Source of the DNA: Cryptomeria japonica
Lineage: Eukaryota > Streptophyta > Pinopsida > Cupressales > Cupressaceae
DNA length: 64,000 nucleotides
Assembly (NCBI RefSeq): GCF_030272615.1
Contig: NC_081408.1
Location: 404,419,389-404,483,388 of the forward strand
Reading direction: 5' to 3'
A program made the translations under genes and the position numbers. Of this stretch, positions 1 through 10,639 are shown one piece after another; position 1 is the first letter of the stretch, and each line of letters opens with the position of its first letter. The notes beneath the pieces were generated by a model. The model had not been told where the DNA came from. It was given only the letters and a program-made list of their open reading frames with translations, and did not search any database.

Positions 1-861
1 ACTTTTGAGTTGAGCAAGTTTGGTGAAGCCCATCCTAAATTTGAATCTGCATTTAAAGCTACTATATTTGGGATGAAGAAATATGATCTGGGAGAAAGTT
101 ATACAAGGGTATCCAGATATGAGAAGGACATGAGAGAGATTGAAGAAGAAGAAAGAGAGCTTGAAGAGTTTGAAGCCCTGATTGCTAGAAGATTGCCTAA
201 GGGTGTCGGTAAGTATGAAGGGAAGTTACCTCTTAAATATTTTTCATGCAATAAGATAGGACATCTTCTCCCAAGGTGTCTAGAAATAATTTCTAAGAAT
301 CCATTTAAGCCCTATAAGTCTAAATATCAGAAGAAGTGTTACTTTGCTGGTGAATGTGTGACAGTTGATGAATCTCATAAGGGAAATTCAGGAGATGAGT
401 GGATGTTCATTGCTATCAAGGAAGATGATCTGGTGACTGCTAATTCTACTAGTTTCATTGTTGAGGGAAAATATTTGGCTACTAAAGTTGAAGAGAAAGA
501 TGAATGGGTTATTAATAGTGGTTGCTGTCATCATATGACAGGTGATAAGAGTAATTTTGTGAGTATGGAAAAGTATGATGGTGGTGTAGTGAGATTTGGA
601 GATGACAAAGCTGGTATAATCCATAGTAGAGGTTCTATTTATCTTGATGGTAAGAATAACACTGATGATGTCTTGTATATTGAAGGTCTAAAGCATAATA
701 TTTTTAGTGTTTGACAAATGGTTGATAAAGGATATGACTTGCAATTCAATAATGGTAAATGGAAGATCTTGAGTGGCTCTGAAACTGAGATTGTATCAGG
801 TATAAAGACTAAAGGTAATATCTTCCACTTGAATGCTGGTGGTAAAAGTTGTTTGATTGAT
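1..861 (+). pseudogene. gag-pol: Element Z: gag C-terminus and protease of a Ty1/copia polyprotein (5' end outside window)
   Basis: Reading frame 1 is open to a TGA at 712-714 and enters the window in mid-gag. An acidic coiled stretch is followed by a basic segment and a CCHC zinc knuckle that binds RNA in intact Gag. Here the first cysteine of the knuckle is tyrosine (TAT at 238-240), while the related element Y keeps CFAC. The protease active-site region follows: WVINSGCCHHMTGD aligns with the copia signature D-S-G-C-x-H-H-M-T, but the catalytic Asp codon is AAT (Asn) at 514-516. Further stops lie at 712 and about 862. This is a dead copy. Its close match to Y's gag shows the two belong to related copia families. 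Calling it Ty1/copia is secure from the order gag-protease-integrase-RT. Confidence 0.9.
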
Positions 862-1626
862 TAGGTTGATGAATGTTGGTTGTGGCATATAAGGATGTGT
901 CATGTAAATTTTGAATGCATGGTTAAGATAAGATGCACTCAAATTGTAAGAGATCTACCTAAGATTGTTAAGCCTTTTAATCCAATATGTAAGGAATGAC
1001 AGTTAGGGAAGCATACACGAGTTTCTTTCAAAAGAAAACAATATACTTCTAATGGGATATTGGATCTTGTGCAAAATGATTTGTGTGGTCACTCTAGAGT
1101 GAGAAGCTTGTAGGGTGACAGGTATTTCATGTTGTTGATTGATGACTATTCAAGGATGATTTGGGTTACTTTCTTAAGGGAGAAGTCTGAAGCGTTGGAG
1201 AAGTTCAAGATTTTCAAGGCTATGGTTGAGACTGAGACTGGAAAAAAGTTGAAGTGTCTGAGATCTGACAGAGGTGGCAAATTTACTTTCGGTGATTTCA
1301 ACTCTTTTTGTAAAGAGCATGGGGTGAAGAGACAGTTATCTGCTCCATGGACCCCTTAGCAGAATGGTGTTGTGAAGAGGAAGAAAAAGACAATTCAGGA
1401 AGCTGCTAGAACAATGATGATTGAAGGAAATATACTACATATCTATTGGAGAGAAGTTGTGAGTACTACAGTATACACTTTCAACTGGGTGCATATCAAA
1501 GGTGATACTGGTAAGACTCCTTCTACTAAGAGCAAGGCCTACCGGTGTTATAATAAGAGATTGAGAAAGTTTGTTGAGAGTGCTAATGTGAAATTTGATG
1601 AAGGAAGTGAGTATCAACCTAGATAA
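862..1626 (+). pseudogene. pol: Element Z: GAG-pre-integrase and integrase, decayed
   Basis: After a stop at about 862, a WLWHIRMCH segment matches the HHCC zinc-binding GAG-pre-integrase region of copia. The catalytic core reads LLIDDYSRMIWV (first Asp), then LRSDRGGKF (second Asp), then APWTP-stop-QNGVVKRKKKT, where the catalytic Glu is normally in NGVVERKN. Here it reads K (NGVVKRK), so even without the stops the D-D-E triad would be broken. Stops occur at about 998 (TGA), 1111 (TAG), 1357 (TAG next to QNG, a likely CAG to TAG change) and 1624. An intact enzyme would insert element cDNA into nuclear DNA; this copy cannot. Confidence 0.88.
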
Positions 1627-3313
1627 TCCGAATATGATTCAGATGAACAAATTGTCAGTGTAGATAAAGGAAAGCAAGTGCAGATCCAGAATCAAGTTCA
1701 GATAGCTTCGAAAAATCCTGAGAATTAAGGAGAAGCTATTGCAAAAGAAAGAGTTCAAGAGTCCAAGAATCGTGAAAATCCTAAGACTCCTAGGTATTTA
1801 AGGTTAAATCATTCAGAGAATTAGATAATAGGTGATAAGAATAGAGGCATGATTACTAGGAGAAGAGTTGCTGAAGAGTATTACTTGATTTTTAAGATTG
1901 AACCTAAAGATGTTGATGAATCTTGTAAAGATGAAAATTGGGTTAAAGTTATGAAAGAAGAGTTGAAGCAGATTGAATAGAATAATACAATGATTTTAGT
2001 TCCCAGACCTAAGGATAAGAATTTAATTGGAACTAAATGGGTGTTTTGGAATAAGTTAGATGAAAAAGGTGAATTTGTTAGGAATAAAGCAAGACTTGTT
2101 TGTAAAGGTTATTCTCAGATGGAAGGTATTGATTTTGAGAAGACTTTTGCTCTGGTAGCTAGAATTGAAGTTGTTAGATTATTTCTTGCTTATGCTACTT
2201 ACAACATTTCAAAGTGTATCAAATGGATGTCAAGTTAGCCTTTCTTAATGGTGAGCTAGAAGAAGAAGTCTACATTGAGCAACCTGATGGTTTTTCAGTT
2301 GACATATCAGAAAGATATGGTTTGTAGGTTGAAGAAAGGATTGTATGGATTGAAGCAAGCTCCAAGAGATTGATATGCCAAATTGGATAAGTATTTGATG
2401 AAGCTTGAACTCAATAAAGGTACTGTTGATAGTACTTTATACTTAAAGATTGATAATAATAACATCTTAATTGTTGAAGTCAATGTTGATGATATTATTT
2501 TTGGTGAAAATGATGGTTTGTGCAAGAAGTTTGTTGATGATATGTAGAATGAGTTTGAGATGTCTATGATAGGAGAGATGATATTATTTTTGGGATTGAA
2601 AATAGCTCAGTTGGATAAAGGTATTTTATATCTTAATCTAAGTATGTGAAGGAATTGTTGAAGAAGTTTGGTTTGGATGATGCAAAGCCTATTGGTACAC
2701 ACACCTATGGTTACCAGATGTAAGTTGATAAAAGATGGCGATTCTCTGAAAGTAAATCAATATAGGTATAGATCTATGATTGGTGGTTTGTTGTATTTCA
2801 CTCAAACAAGACTAGATATTATGAATGTTGTGTGTCTTGTTTCTAGATTTCAAGTTGATCCTAAGGAATTTCATGTTGTTGTTGTAAAGAGAATTTTCAG
2901 ATATTTGAAAGGGACAACTAATTTTGATTTGTGGTATGCTAGAGAGGATGATTTTACTTTAAGTGATTTTACTGATGTTGATGCCAAAAATAGTACTAGT
3001 GGTGGTGCATTTTTCTTAGGTAAGATATTGGTTTCATGGATGAGTAAGAAGCAAAATGCTATATCTTTGTCTACTGCAGAAGTTGAATAGATTGTTGCTG
3101 CTAGCAACTGTACTCAGGTAATTTGGATGAAGTAGATGTTGAAGGATATCATAGTTATTTTTTATGAGACTACTGCTATATACTTTGATAATTCAAGTTC
3201 TATTAACATTTTTAAGAATTCGGTGTTACATTCAAAGACTAAGCATATATCAATCAATTTTCATTTCTTGAGAGAGAAGGTGAATGTGAAGGAAGTCAAA
3301 TTGGAGTATGTGT
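1627..3313 (+). pseudogene. pol: Element Z: reverse transcriptase and RNase H, decayed and cut by element Y
   Basis: The copia RT entry motif GTKWVFWNKLDEKG lies at about 2029-2070, followed by RNKARLVCKGYSQ and [10 protein letters not shown]. The frame shifts near 2236, where [18 protein letters not shown] continues in another frame. The VDD polymerase site is at about 2485, within VNVDDIIFGE. RNase H follows: MIGGLLYFTQTRLD, SWMSKKQNAISLSTAEVE and IYFDNSSSINI. Stops lie at about 2373, 2545, 3088 and 3134. The frame ends abruptly at 3313, where element Y begins. The missing C-terminus resumes at 56350, next to a duplicated tgtgt. Z is therefore the host of everything from 3314 to 56344. Confidence 0.9.
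3309..3313. repeat. Target-site duplication tgtgt (left side of element Y)
   Basis: The bases tgtgt lie directly before the TGTTAG terminus of Y's LTR. The same five bases follow Y's other terminus at 56345-56349. Joining the flanks restores Z's coding sequence across the site. Confidence 0.9.
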
Positions 3314-4565
3314 TGTTAGAATAACCAGTGGAAAACTGAGAGGGGGGGAGGTGAATCAGTTGTCAACATATTATATTAATCAAACCACTTTATAACCTTT
3401 AACCGGAGCACATAAACATTAAATACCAGAATAGCAGAAATAGATACCAGTAAGCAATAAAACTTAAGTATGAAACATAGAATCAACACAATGCAACCAT
3501 ACCACATAACACCATGATATGTACATGGAAAACCCGATAAAGTGAAAAACCACGGTGGGAAGACTACCCACAGTCAGATAATACTTTTGCAGAAAGTATG
3601 TGATACAATAAGGGGCTTGCACATGTAGGAAGGCACACTACCTAGAGCATACTTATCATTACAAAGGAGTCTCACTAACTACAGAGAGGTTATAACCACC
3701 TAAATATAATTGAAAAACAATCCAAAAGAATAAACTACCAATGATAGCATCTACCATGCCTAATTATAGTCTCGGTTAAGCTCAATACCAGAGGCCTTTG
3801 ACCTCTTACATAAACCCAATCCGATCACCTATGATCGACCAAATCTCCTTCGCATATGATCTTTTCATTATTTGGACATTTCATTCCATGACATTGACCA
3901 CACTCTACAATGAGATCTTACATCAATTTATCTAAACCCTAAGGCCTAAACCAATAAGGTTGGCCACCTAAAAGATATTACAATAAGATCATTACATACA
4001 TCCACATTACAATGATATACCATGTTGGATTTAGACCAAAACAACATTAACCAATCCATAAATCATCCCAGTAACGTGTAGAGAATACTTAATAGCATGT
4101 TACATGATACCGGTCCATAACCTAGACCCAAATAGATTCACCATGCCAAAGTGATGTCACCAATCAGTCGAGGCATGAACAAAGATCACCTTCTACATCC
4201 TAAGTTCCATCTAGAAGGCACACCAACACCACTTATGCATCATGTCAAAGATTCTCAGTAAAAGCTCTGCCAGTAAAACCCTAAATCTTTACTGGTATAG
4301 GCTTACTAGAGTGTATGATAGCATCTGATCATCAAGTAAATACCAACTGACCAAAACATACTCCAGAAACATGCAACACATTAAAGAAAACATATTGATC
4401 CAAACATGTCGGCAGTATCCAACTGATAGTCCCTTCTGCCGTTAACACTAGTTCTTCTATCGGTAACCAAAATCTGTCTGCTGGTAACGAATCATAACAG
4501 CTAGTGTTGACATCAATGACAAAACATCAATGCAACACATAATCAATTCCTTCATATTACCAACA
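3314..4565 (-). repeat. Element Y 3' LTR
   Basis: This 1,252 bp LTR is a near-copy of 55094-56344 in the same direction. It reads TGTTAGAATAACC...ACCAACA on the plus strand. A polypurine tract lies just outside its right end on the minus strand, which makes it the 3' LTR of a minus-strand element. A G-run (C-run on the minus strand) followed by gtgaatcag lies at 3335-3358, close to the LTR's U5 end. Confidence 0.92.
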
Positions 4566-4579
4566 ATATCCCCCTTTGG
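4566..4579 (-). other. Polypurine tract of element Y
   Basis: On the minus strand, CCAAAGGGGGATAT abuts the TGTTGG start of the 3' LTR. This is the usual primer site for plus-strand DNA synthesis. Confidence 0.85.
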
Positions 4580-4905
4580 AATTGATGGCAACACTAGATA
4601 TGAAAAAGAAAACATCTAAGCGCCAAGAAATGCCAAAAATTTCTCATAGAGGATATAACAATGAAAAACTGAAAAATCCCAGCAACTCCCCTTGAGGAGT
4701 GCAGTCCAATCAATCTGAAACTGATATGAATCTCTCTCCCATATGACATTATTTTTCACATTATGCATCTCTCCCCCTTTGACATCAATGCCAAAGATAT
4801 GCCATAGATATCAAAATCTTGTGAATCTCAAAGCCGACTACTCCCCCTGAGTAGTAGCACCACTACATCAATCCAGACCAAAGGATAAAGCTGATTATGC
4901 ATAAT
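4580..4905 (-). other. Element Y 3' untranslated region with additional PPT-like tracts
   Basis: There is no reading frame here. On the minus strand there are further purine tracts at 4684-4693, 4771-4780 (reading ATTGATGTCAAAGGGGGAG) and 4841-4850. The same phrase recurs before the PPTs of G, H and Z. The region is continuous with 25375-25392 once T is removed. Confidence 0.75.
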
Positions 4906-4910
4906 AGACT
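4906..4910. repeat. Target-site duplication agact (left side of element T)
   Basis: The bases agact directly precede TGTTAGCACATA, and agact is found again at 25370-25374 after GGAACCAACA. Removing T rejoins Y's 3' region in both sequence and order. Confidence 0.9.
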
Positions 4911-5416
4911 TGTTAGCACATATTCTTGCAAAATATTTTGTGCTATATCTTTGATGTTTTATATATACATTTTCATCACAAGGGCATTTATTGCTCGATT
5001 GTATGTGCAGGAGGTATCTATAGTACCAGAAAAATCCTACTATGACTTGTTTTTCAGAATTGAACAAGTACCGCTAGGGCATGCTAAGGGTTGGTACTAA
5101 ATAGGGACTACATGATGAAATTTCACCATGACAGTATTAGGTTCTAATAAGGCATTCTCTGGGCCTATGTGATAGTCTTTGTCATTTATTATCACATATT
5201 AAGTTTCCATAAAAGGTTATAAGTGCAAATGATATATGAAGAGGAGCTTGATTAGCATAATTGTCACGTTTGAGTTATCAGCATAAGTTACCCTGACAAG
5301 ATGGAATAGCATAAATATTGAAGGAAATCGGCATAACCTAAACCGATGAAGAATAATGTAAATTAGATGGTGGAAATATCATCGGAATGTCAGAAAATAT
5401 CATTTCGTGCTACCCT

Positions 5417-5980
5417 GATACCTGATGGGATAGATGGAAAAGGCGGTATCATCGGAATGACTTACTCCAATGAGGAAATACTAAAAGGTAGAAATACTAG
5501 GTCATCAGGATAACTCAAATGATTGGTGAGAGGATTTTTGCATTACACCGATACCTAATAGGGTAAATATCATGGCGAGTGAAAATGAGGTCTCATCGAG
5601 ATAGCCTACACTGAAAGAAGTGACTAAAAGAGAAACAAGGTGAAGTCATCGTGATGACATCATCTCTTTGAAGGAAAACATTTTCTGCCACGTCGATACC
5701 CTATGAGGAATCTAAAATGGCTATCAGGAAGGAGACCTCATTAGGGAAGCATAAGCCGATGGACCTGAAAATAAGCATGCTAGAGCCCGATATTATTGGG
5801 TCATCGGAGAAACACAAGAAGGGTTGTCCCGACACCCGATAAGTTTTGCAACATGATGAACGAGAGGGAATCGGGGAATCATATGTCGATAGATGAGAGA
5901 GGTAAAAAGAAGCACAAGCATGAGGTAAATGTCATCAGGTCATCGAAGAAACATAAAATGAGTTGTTCTGATACCCCATA
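5417..5980 (+). repeat. Degenerate tandem array of about 140-bp units, five copies (T 5' LTR)
   Basis: The anchor motif GATACCCGAT and its variants start at 5417, 5550, 5695, 5831 and 5970, with spacings of 133, 145, 136 and 139 bp. Between anchors, ATCGG-type motifs (reverse complement of the anchor's CCGAT) recur. The copy equivalent to 20345 in the 3' LTR is absent. Confidence 0.8.
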
Positions 5981-6499
5981 AAGTGACCCGATGTAACAAA
6001 TGAGATATGGATTACTAAGGAGGATTCATCGAAATAATTTTTCACTATCAGAGGAACATATTTGGAGCTATGTCAAAACCCGATGGGCAGAATGCCACGG
6101 AGGAATAAAAGGAGGGTATATCAGAATGACACCAATGTGACATAAAGGTGAAAGTAGAACATAGCCAGGAGGCGAAGCGATCGGTGAGACTTATGCCAAT
6201 AGAAAGGATGGGTGGTGCCAACTGATTGAATTATCAGAAAAGTTATGCCGATTAGCCGTTGCAAAATTTGATTGCAAATGGATCGACTCGCCATTATTAA
6301 ATGCAGAGAATGTGTAGATTGGTGTTTGTACAAGGCAAATCATAGCAAGATTTCAATTGAGTAAATTATTCTAATCTGTCAAATCCATATATGAAGAGTC
6401 GATACAAGGGTTTTGCATAACAATTTGAAGCTAACAGAGAGCTTGAAGAAAAGTTAAACTATAGAGAATTGAACCGTAGAAAGATTGAAGGATTCAAAT

Positions 6500-6953
6500 A
6501 TGGAGGATTCTAGTTCCAAGGGTAAGAGGAAGGTCATAGAGGTCTCTAAAAGTGCTTTGAAGAAGTCTAAAGGTGGAGACGGTGTGTAGAAAAAAAAGTT
6601 GAACCAGGATATGATTGACCATATGAGCTCACTAGGAGCCAAATCTAGGAGATCTAAGACAAATTTTCCCATCCGTGACCAGCTAGAAGATGACTTCAGG
6701 GAAATTGGTGATATCTAGAACAAAATTAGAGGTCATGTGATGTTCTTGTATCATTATTCAAGGAGGAATAAACTGACCCCAATCTCAATCCCGTGGACAA
6801 TTGGATTGGGTAAACTTGTGGTTTCAAACATCTTTATGAATGTCCAGTTGATGAAAACATTGGCTAGGGCTTACAATGCCACAAAAAGATGTATTCAATT
6901 GCGAAATGGAAATGCACTCATCCACCTTTCAATGGCCACCATTTAGGAGGTTG
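6500..6953 (+). pseudogene. N-terminus of the U3-encoded ORF in T's 5' LTR
   Basis: The ATG at 6500 is in the same context as the ATG at 21439 in the 3' LTR (gattcaaat-ATG-GAGGATTCT). The product begins MEDSSSKGKRK and has a lysine-rich stretch that could act as a nuclear targeting signal. A conserved GKLVV block follows, then RCIQL-x-NG. In-frame TAG codons lie at about 6587 and 6716, with another at about 6944 just before the chimeric join with element G. I do not recognise a function. The same protein is better preserved at 21439-24351. Confidence 0.75.
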
Positions 6954-8818
6954 TAGATGATTTACCCAATGACTTGTATAGAAGGTTAGAAGAAAGAAGA
7001 GTAGCAATTGTTGAACTAGATAAAAAGATGAAGATAGAAAAACTACTTACAATTCACCCAGTGAATTCAACACAAGAGATTGATGAATTAATAAGTGAGA
7101 CAAACCAGACAGTATTTTCAACTGGTCACCGACATGTAGCATTAATGGCTAGCAGAGTTAATGAGATATCAGAAGAAACAATAGACAAGTGGGATATATT
7201 CTTTTTTGAAAAGGGAAAAAAAAAGAGCTTAAACAACCAAAGAATTTTAAAGTCTATCAAAAAGAAAAGGATAAAGGTAAAGGTAAGGTAGGTGGACCTC
7301 CGAGCATAAAGATAATAGATGACTTTCCCCCACCTCCTTCTAATACTTCACCAGCACAAACTGTTGATACACCACTAGCAATAGATAATGTTGAGAGTAT
7401 GGAGATAACACATGAGGACACAAACCCTTATTCAGAGGTTTTGTTTACAATGAATATTGACACACATGAAGTTAACATTGTGGTGGATAAGGAAACAACT
7501 GAGAAGAGAGATGTGGCAACTGAGCCACTGGTAGAAGACATTATAGTTGAGACAAATATTGAGGATATAGTCGGAAACATTGAAATTGGGAACGAACAAC
7601 AAACTGAATAGGCAACTGATTCCCTGGATACAAGAAAGGCAGATACCACTAGTGTACATATTGATATATCTACTGAGAAATCGACAACTAATAGCACTGA
7701 CAAATATGTTGAGGTACCGGCTGTAGATAGTTCAAAGGTAAACAAAAGTAAAAATTGTAGAAAACCTAGAGTCACAATCAGAGAAACCGACAGTAGAAAG
7801 TTCTAAGGAACAGACTGAGGTACACACTGAGAAATCATATGAGAAGAAGGATGAGGTAAAGGTTAATGCAGAGACTATGCCACCAACAACAGCTGAGAAA
7901 CCTAAACCCTTGCTAGTAGAAATGCAGACTCAAACTGACCTACCAGAGGTCACCATAAGCAAAGAGGTTCCTCACACTGGCGGATTACAGATCGTTAAGG
8001 CAATTGGTCAATCATCTGGTTCTTCACTGACAAAATTCCAGCCAACCAATGTAACAGAGTTATTGCTTGATTCAATTAAGAAAATAACTGACTGCAATGC
8101 ACTTGCATATAAGGCAATTGATGACACCATACCAATTTTAAAGATGATTGCACCCAAGTGTAACATAGAAAACAAAGATTCTTTAAGTCAAATAGACACA
8201 TTGTCTAAGTACATAATCGGCAACCTACTAACAATTGATCAGATCAATGAGGAGACTTTTAGAGAGAAAATAAATAAAGAGAAGGATAAATTCTTTGAGG
8301 AAACAACAAAGAAGAGTAAGGAACATATTGATACATTATTACCGGCACTAGGAAAGACAATTTTGGACTTCAAGAAATTGTACAAAGATACATGTAAAAC
8401 AAACATTTTGATAGAGGATATAGATATAGAGATCAACAAAGCACAAAAGGAAATCAGTAATATTGCTAACAATTTGATAGGTTCATTAGACTCCATATCG
8501 GTAGTAGAATAAGAAATTATTGGCTATGAAGAGAAAATTGAAAAACTTGAAAAAGATAAGGAGAGATTAAAGTTTAAGGCAAAAGAACTGAAATGAAGAC
8601 TAGGTCCTAAACTAGATATCCTCATCTCTTTGAGAAAAGAGATTTTTGAGGCTTTTGTTCCAGGACTTAAGACACCGGAAGAGAAAATACACATACTCAC
8701 CGGTATAATCCAAAGGATAGAAGCAACACTAAAGGATAGTGAGAGGTTCTATAACAACCTAAATTTTGCATTAGCGGATTTGTATCAAATTGTAACCAAC
8801 TGGTTACGGGGATCCTGA
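6954..8818 (+). pseudogene. Element G: C-terminal half of a Sirevirus-like 3' ORF (unknown function)
   Basis: Most of this segment reads in one frame, with a shifted part at about 7399-7611. The N-terminal block (LYRRLEERR..., then IHPVNSTQEIDEL, then EISEETIDKW) aligns residue by residue with H's second ORF at about 14240-14480. A long acidic, Thr/Glu/Val-rich linker follows. The C-terminal helical region (8230-8810) is rich in Lys/Glu heptads. It is followed by mPPT sequence and an LTR, so this is the last gene of the element. The 5' half of the gene and of the element is missing at the 6953 junction. The position after pol recalls the env-like ORF of Sireviruses, but I see no clear signal peptide or transmembrane segment. 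Confidence 0.7.
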
Positions 8819-9022
8819 CAGGAACTACACTCAAGTGACATTGAATGATAGCCTTTGTCATTGATGCCAAAGGGGGAGTAGTAGAGGATGAGAAAAATGA
8901 TTGACAGAAGAGATCATCTGCTCAGGGGGAGCACACAGTTTTAATAAGATTTTTGGACACCACTTTTGGATACAATTTTGGCTTTTTCTCATGAGTGTTT
9001 CCATCAATGCCAAAGGGGGAGA
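8819..9022 (+). other. Element G 3' region with multiple polypurine tracts
   Basis: The phrase TTGATGCCAAAGGGGGAG ends at 8878. A second tract, CAGGGGGAG, lies at 8923-8931. The LTR-proximal tract AAAGGGGGAGA at 9012-9022 directly precedes the LTR start at 9024. Only the last should prime plus-strand synthesis. Confidence 0.8.
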
Positions 9023-9373
9023 TTGTTAGAAAATTCACACTCCAATGAGAAATTTTAGGTGATTGAAGTTATTTTCATTGATGGCAACCTTACAATCCTA
9101 TGGCACCGACATGCACTGGCACCGGCAAAGATGTTTACTGGCACCCCAGCCGATAGGATTTTATTTTGTATTTAAATGTAAAATATTTTTTGTAAAGCCG
9201 ACAAGGCCAATTGTAAAAGGACTCATATAAGTATGAGATCTTGTAGATCATTTGAGAATGTAATAGGAAGATGCAAATATTAAGGCATATTGTGGAATAA
9301 GGTTTATGGAAGTTGTATGAGCTTAAACCGGTACTGAACCTGGAATAGCAGATGTTGAACCGAAGCAGTACAT

Positions 9374-9378
9374 GATAT
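9374..9378. repeat. Target-site duplication gatat of element H
   Basis: The bases gatat precede TGTTACTACTT, and gatat is repeated at 17455-17459 after cctaaca. Removal of H makes G's LTR continuous. Confidence 0.92.
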
Positions 9379-10574
9379 TGTTACTACTTATCAAATTGCC
9401 ATTAGTTTCATATCCAAAGTCATACTATATTCTAGTCGGTTAGTATTACCGAATCATGCAGTCGGTACACATAGAGAAGTTGGTATGAACAGTCTAGTCG
9501 GTTACTGAAGAAAGCAGTCACAGAACACAGTATTCACCGAGCTGTTTACCGAGTAAAGGTTCATGGCTACCGAGTGGTAAAGTTAACTCACTGAGTTGAT
9601 ATTCACCGAGTGAAACATTTTACTAGATACATTGAACCTGGACATGCACATGAAAATGTGTTACAAGATCGAGGCACATCTAACCATTTTTGCATTGGAA
9701 ATTGCACTATGAGATTGTGTATGATTACAAGGCCAATCTAACCTATGAGATATTTTGTTTAGTTATTCATTCAAAGAATATTTTTGTAAGATCGAAGCAA
9801 TGAATCAGATCACCGCTGTAAGAGATCTATATATACAACATGATTCTAGGGTTAGATATATGACATGATATGATGTGATAAGAGATGCAATGAGATAGCA
9901 GTGTATATGCATGAAGGAAGACTGTTACAGAGACACAGAGAGGTCACCAAGAAGGTTATCAGTGAACAGTCGAATAACAGAGTAAATAGAAGGGTTTATC
10001 GAGTTTCATTATGGGTTACCGAGGTATGCTACAAGCTAGGTAATCTTATTCAGCGCACATAGAATCTGCTTTAACATTTCAGATGTAAATTTGCAGATAT
10101 TTGTAATGATTATATTGTAATATTTTGAAGTTGTAAGAGAAACCTTTAACAGGGTAAAAGACTCTAACCAAGTCTATAAATTGTAAATCCTTTAACCAGG
10201 TGCTACACTCATATAGTGTTGTAAAAATCCTTTAGTAAGGTAGATCTAACTGATCTTAATACTCCTAATAGGGTAAGCTATTAGAAATAGCTAAATGTAG
10301 CTCTAACCGAGCATTCTTTATTATTGCAGTAGTGAAGTTGTGGGTGCCATCCCCACCGCAGTTTTTCTCTCTAACCAAGAGTTTCTGCGTGACCAAAATA
10401 TATGTGTTATGGAGTGAATCATGTATGATTGTTATCTGTTGATTATAGTTTTATTTTATGTTACTACACTATTCTGTTTATGCACAACAGTAAGGTTATT
10501 ACAAAAGAAAAGTTTTGGAGTACTGATTCACCCCTCCCCTCTCAGTACATTAGCTTTCTATATTGGGCCTAATA
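9379..10574 (+). repeat. Element H 5' LTR
   Basis: The LTR starts TGTTACTACTTATC and ends gggcctaata, where the 3' copy has the standard ..aaca. It contains a TATA box, repeated accgag-type short motifs around 9440-9610, and the C-rich U5 motif at 10524-10546. Confidence 0.92.
9828..9835 (+). promoter_or_regulatory. TATA box in H 5' LTR
   Basis: TATATATA lies in agatctatatatacaa, followed by a likely start region about 30 bp downstream. It is the only strong TATA in the LTR and is preserved in the 3' copy at 16708-16715. Confidence 0.65.
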
Positions 10575-10579
10575 GATAT

Positions 10580-10591
10580 TGGTATCAGAGC
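10580..10591 (+). other. Primer-binding site, initiator methionine tRNA (element H)
   Basis: TGGTATCAGAGC is the exact complement of the 3' end of plant initiator tRNA-Met. It lies 5 bp after the 5' LTR and fixes H's orientation. Confidence 0.93.
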
Positions 10592-10639
10592 TTGAATCTT
10601 GGAAAAGGGTTTAACCACCTAAAGAGAAAGATCTTAGCA

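Larger units (their letters stand above)
4911..6953 (+). repeat. Element T 5' LTR, truncated (U3 portion only)
   Basis: This segment is closely similar to 19705-21890, and similarity starts exactly at TGTTAGCACATA in both. It contains the spacer, five copies of the tandem unit of about 140 bp and the first ~150 codons of the U3 reading frame. Similarity stops in ggccaccatt-aggaggtt at about 6953, where unrelated coding sequence of element G begins. At 1,589 bp from LTR start to ATG it is about 145 bp shorter than the 3' LTR, mainly because it has one tandem unit fewer. Confidence 0.88.

Noticed and set aside
3314-4565. Z's own 3' LTR directly after its pol
   Set aside because: The PPT lies on its other side on the minus strand, and Z's pol continues at 56350. 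The LTR belongs to Y in the opposite orientation.
5417-5980. CRISPR-like array
   Set aside because: The repeats are degenerate, with no identical repeat of typical length and no distinct spacers, and this is a plant LTR context.
7428-7775. Minus-strand ORFs opposite G's ORF
   Set aside because: They are mirror frames of the acidic repeat-like coding strand, and no homologue is seen.
10580-10591. tRNA gene fragment
   Set aside because: It is only the 12-base primer-binding site, next to an LTR. No tRNA structure is present.
10421-10639. Gag start inside H's LTR (open frame from 10421)
   Set aside because: The frame is open by chance through U5 and the PBS. The first ATG after the PBS (10640) starts the conserved protein.
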